Source of the DNA: Lapidilactobacillus wuchangensis
GTDB taxonomy: Bacteria; Bacillota; Bacilli; Lactobacillales; Lactobacillaceae
Reading direction: 5' to 3'
Length of the DNA stretch: 64,000 nucleotides
Assembly (NCBI RefSeq): GCF_003946645.1
Contig: NZ_RHOU01000003.1
Span: forward strand, 1-64,000
The notes beneath the pieces are model-generated. The model saw only the letters and a program-made list of their open reading frames with translations. It had not been told where the DNA came from and did not search any database. Below, piece by piece: positions 62,346 through 64,000 of the stretch (positions within the stretch are counted from its first letter, which is position 1; every line of letters begins with the position of its first letter). A program made the translations under genes and the position numbers.

Positions 62346-63419
62346 TTAAATAACTAACAATTCTGCTTTGGGTGCCTGAGTCAAAACCTCGCAACCAGTG
62401 GTCGTCACTAACAGGTCATCTTCAATTCTAACACCACCAAGACCTTCTAAGTAAATTCCTGGTTCATCAGTCACCACATTGCCGCTGACCAAAGCTTGTT
62501 GATTGTATTTACCCCAAGCACCAGGGCCTTCATGAATGTCCAAGCCAATGCCGTGGCCAGTACCATGACCAAAGTTAGCACCATAACCGGCACGATCAAT
62601 CATCCCATGAGCCAGTTGATTGATCTCACCACCAGTTACCCCAGGTTTAGTTGCTTTAACCACCGCTTGATTGGTATCAAGCACAAGTTGATAAATGTCT
62701 TGTAATTCTTGAGTCACGCTTCCCACGGCAATCGTCCGGGTAATATCCGATGTATAACCCTGATAATAGCAGCCAAAATCAAAAGTCACTAATTCATGTT
62801 CAGCAATTTTTTTATCACTGGCAATACCATGAGGCCAAGCTGAGCGGATTCCTGAAGCAACAATGGTCGCAAATGAGGAACTGCTGGCGCCATTCTTACG
62901 CATAAAATATTCCATTTCAGCGGCAACTTCTAATTCGGTCTGACCAGCATGCACGAACTCCAATAGATGATCAAAGCAAGCATCTGTAATCGCAATGGCT
63001 TGCTTTAAGAGGGCAATTTCATGGGCATCCTTAATTTCCCGCAATTGTGCCACCATTTCTGTCGTTGGCTGTAATTTGATTTTTGCTAACACTTTTTGCA
63101 GTTGTAAATATTCAGTATAGTTTAATTGATCGGCTTCAAAACCTAAACTATTTAGATCGGTCTTAGCCAAGAGTTCAGCAACACTGGCAAAAATCCCCTT
63201 AGTCTGCATGACCAATTCGAATTCGGTCACTTGTTGTTTGGCCTGGGCCACATAACGTGAATCAGTAATTAAAGCCGCTTGGTCAGCAGTGACTAGCAAA
63301 GCACTTTCGTCACCAGTAAAGCCACTCAAATAAGTCACGTTCTTTTCATTCGTAATTAATAAAGCTGGCAATTCGGCAACTGCCATTTTTTCTCTTAATC
63401 GTTGTAATCTTGACATCAT
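62346..63419 (-). CDS. pepP: M24 family Xaa-Pro aminopeptidase
   Basis: 357 residues. The creatinase N-domain is followed by a pita-bread domain with metal ligands in 'FDFGCYYQGYTSDITRT' (two Asp), 'GHGTGHGIGLDIHEGP' (His), 'DEPGIYLEG' (Glu) and 'RIEDDLLVT' (Glu). It cleaves N-terminal residues before Pro. Start at the ATG at 63419, 5 nt after GAGG; a GTG just upstream overlaps the site. Usual neighbour of efp. Confidence 0.94.
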   Translation of the reverse strand: MMSRLQRLREKMAVAELPALLITNEKNVTYLSGFTGDESALLVTADQAALITDSRYVAQAKQQVTEFELVMQTKGIFASVAELLAKTDLNSLGFEADQLNYTEYLQLQKVLAKIKLQPTTEMVAQLREIKDAHEIALLKQAIAITDACFDHLLEFVHAGQTELEVAAEMEYFMRKNGASSSSFATIVASGIRSAWPHGIASDKKIAEHELVTFDFGCYYQGYTSDITRTIAVGSVTQELQDIYQLVLDTNQAVVKATKPGVTGGEINQLAHGMIDRAGYGANFGHGTGHGIGLDIHEGPGAWGKYNQQALVSGNVVTDEPGIYLEGLGGVRIEDDLLVTTTGCEVLTQAPKAELLVI

Positions 63420-63510
63420 GGTCACCTCAAAAAATATTTTCTCACTTTTTACTTAAATTAGCTAATTTATTCAGTCTTTTCTGATAATACGTGTTGTTGA
63501 TGAGGGTGTT

Positions 63511-64000
63511 AAAAACAGAATTGATTCTGACTGCATTCCGGGCTTGCTGGTTGTGGAACGCTGCCGGCATCGATTTGAACCAATTGTAGTGAGACTAATC
63601 AACTTGATTCGAATTGTAGAAACAATTGAATAGTACACAAAAATAAGCCGAGCTAACAGTCTCCAATTCTATCCAGAAAGATTGTTAACTCATGCTTAAG
63701 TTAGTATCTGCAATCTTCCTTTCTAAATAGTGGCGCCCCATTCCGTTAGTTAACACAGACAATGGCCGAGCGATTGGCATCAATGGTGAAATTAAGGGAG
63801 TGACATAAGTTAGATTTTGTCCCAATTCCACAATTATTGCCTTGAATGCTGGCAGAGATTAAGTGTACCACCTCAACTCCAGACGGCGTGGAGGGATCTT
63901 GGCGTCAGCCGCCAAATTGTTCTTAGTGGCTGTGCCACTTAGAACAAGACTTGTATCTGAGACAATTTGGTTTCTAATTGGCTCAGATCAATGTCGGCAG
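63511..64000 (+). repeat. Element E4 of the structured repeat family (right end cut by window; left arm deleted)
   Basis: Left end AAAAACAGAATTGATTCTGA with the same terminal palindrome. The left arm is cut short at about 63585, where 'GATTTGAACCAATTG' joins directly to the core block 'CAATTGTAGTGAGAC', so the hairpins are missing. Core hairpin: GAG-c-TAACA (63650-63658) with TGTTA-a-CTC (63683-63691). Right arm, inverted: apical TTGTTCT 63917-63923 with AGAACAA 63941-63947, inner AGTGGC/GCCACT; ATCTGAG 63955-63961 with CTCAGAT 63982-63988. The 63420-63510 flank has no gene. Confidence 0.85.

Noticed and set aside
1-64000. Elements E1-E4 as copies of a known giant RNA (GOLLD, ROOL or OLE)
   Set aside because: Size and ornate folding are suggestive, but I could not match any of their conserved motifs, and the inverted two-arm design and multiple copies per 64 kb argue against it.
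1-64000. Elements E1-E4 as insertion sequences
   Set aside because: No transposase gene or remnant is present. A non-autonomous element remains possible.
1-64000. CRISPR array, tRNA or rRNA genes
   Set aside because: No regularly spaced short repeats, cloverleaf or rRNA sequence was seen on either strand.

Overview
The window looks like chromosomal DNA of a low-to-mid GC Gram-positive bacterium of the family Lactobacillaceae. The evidence is the gene order (rplS-trmD-rimM-khpA-rpsP, ffh-ylxM-ftsY-smc-rnc, acpP-plsX-recG-fakA-asp23, rpmB, thiN-rsgA-prkC-prpC-rsmB-fmt-priA-coaBC-rpoZ-gmk, recN-argR-tlyA-ispA-xseBA-folD, nusB-yqhY-efp-pepP), AGGAGG-type ribosome binding sites, TTG/GTG starts, a DinR-type SOS box and Gln-rich proteins. 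The species cannot be named from the sequence alone. No tRNA, rRNA, CRISPR array, prophage or transposase gene was seen.

Layout. Positions 1-21.4 kb are accessory and metabolic: a zinc-ribbon membrane protein; an ArsR regulator with a P1B-4 metal-efflux ATPase; an esterase; a mannoside locus (GH38 alpha-mannosidase, PRD-type regulator, DUF624 protein, CUT1 ABC permeases, binding lipoprotein, divergent metallophosphoesterase); a CynX/NimT-type MFS transporter; an aldo-keto reductase; a second zinc-ribbon membrane protein; a SugE/Gdx guanidinium exporter behind a structured attenuator-like leader; and a divergent SDR/TetR pair. Positions 21.4-63.4 kb are almost entirely conserved housekeeping operons on the minus strand: translation, SRP targeting, chromosome condensation, fatty-acid synthesis, cell-wall signalling, repair, and isoprenoid and folate metabolism. 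The plus-strand exceptions are rpmB and one small SOS-type orphan gene.

The most unusual content is a family of large non-coding repeats: E1 (1-610, cut by the window edge), E2 (23937-24470), E3 (59833-60500, inverted) and E4 (63511-64000, cut by the edge), plus two short terminal fragments. Complete copies have two structured arms of about 130-200 bp in inverted orientation around a conserved core of about 200-290 bp. Each arm is a long branched hairpin. Several helices differ in sequence between copies but keep complementarity on both sides: lower stem, ATTTGAG-type stem, apical stem, and a core hairpin with an invariant C.A opposition. This compensatory pattern means that the fold, not the sequence, is being kept. 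The copies sit at operon seams: E2 separates ffh from rpsP, and E3 separates folD from nusB. Promoter-like sequences then lie between element and gene.

Other points of interest are a LexA/DinR box exactly between the -35 and -10 of an unknown 114-residue protein, an ArsR-type palindrome overlapping the promoter of the P1B-4 ATPase, paired TGACGTCA palindromes in the mannoside divergent region, a missing rpe in the prkC-rsgA-thiN block, and an OppA-type lipoprotein gene inserted between acpP and rnc.
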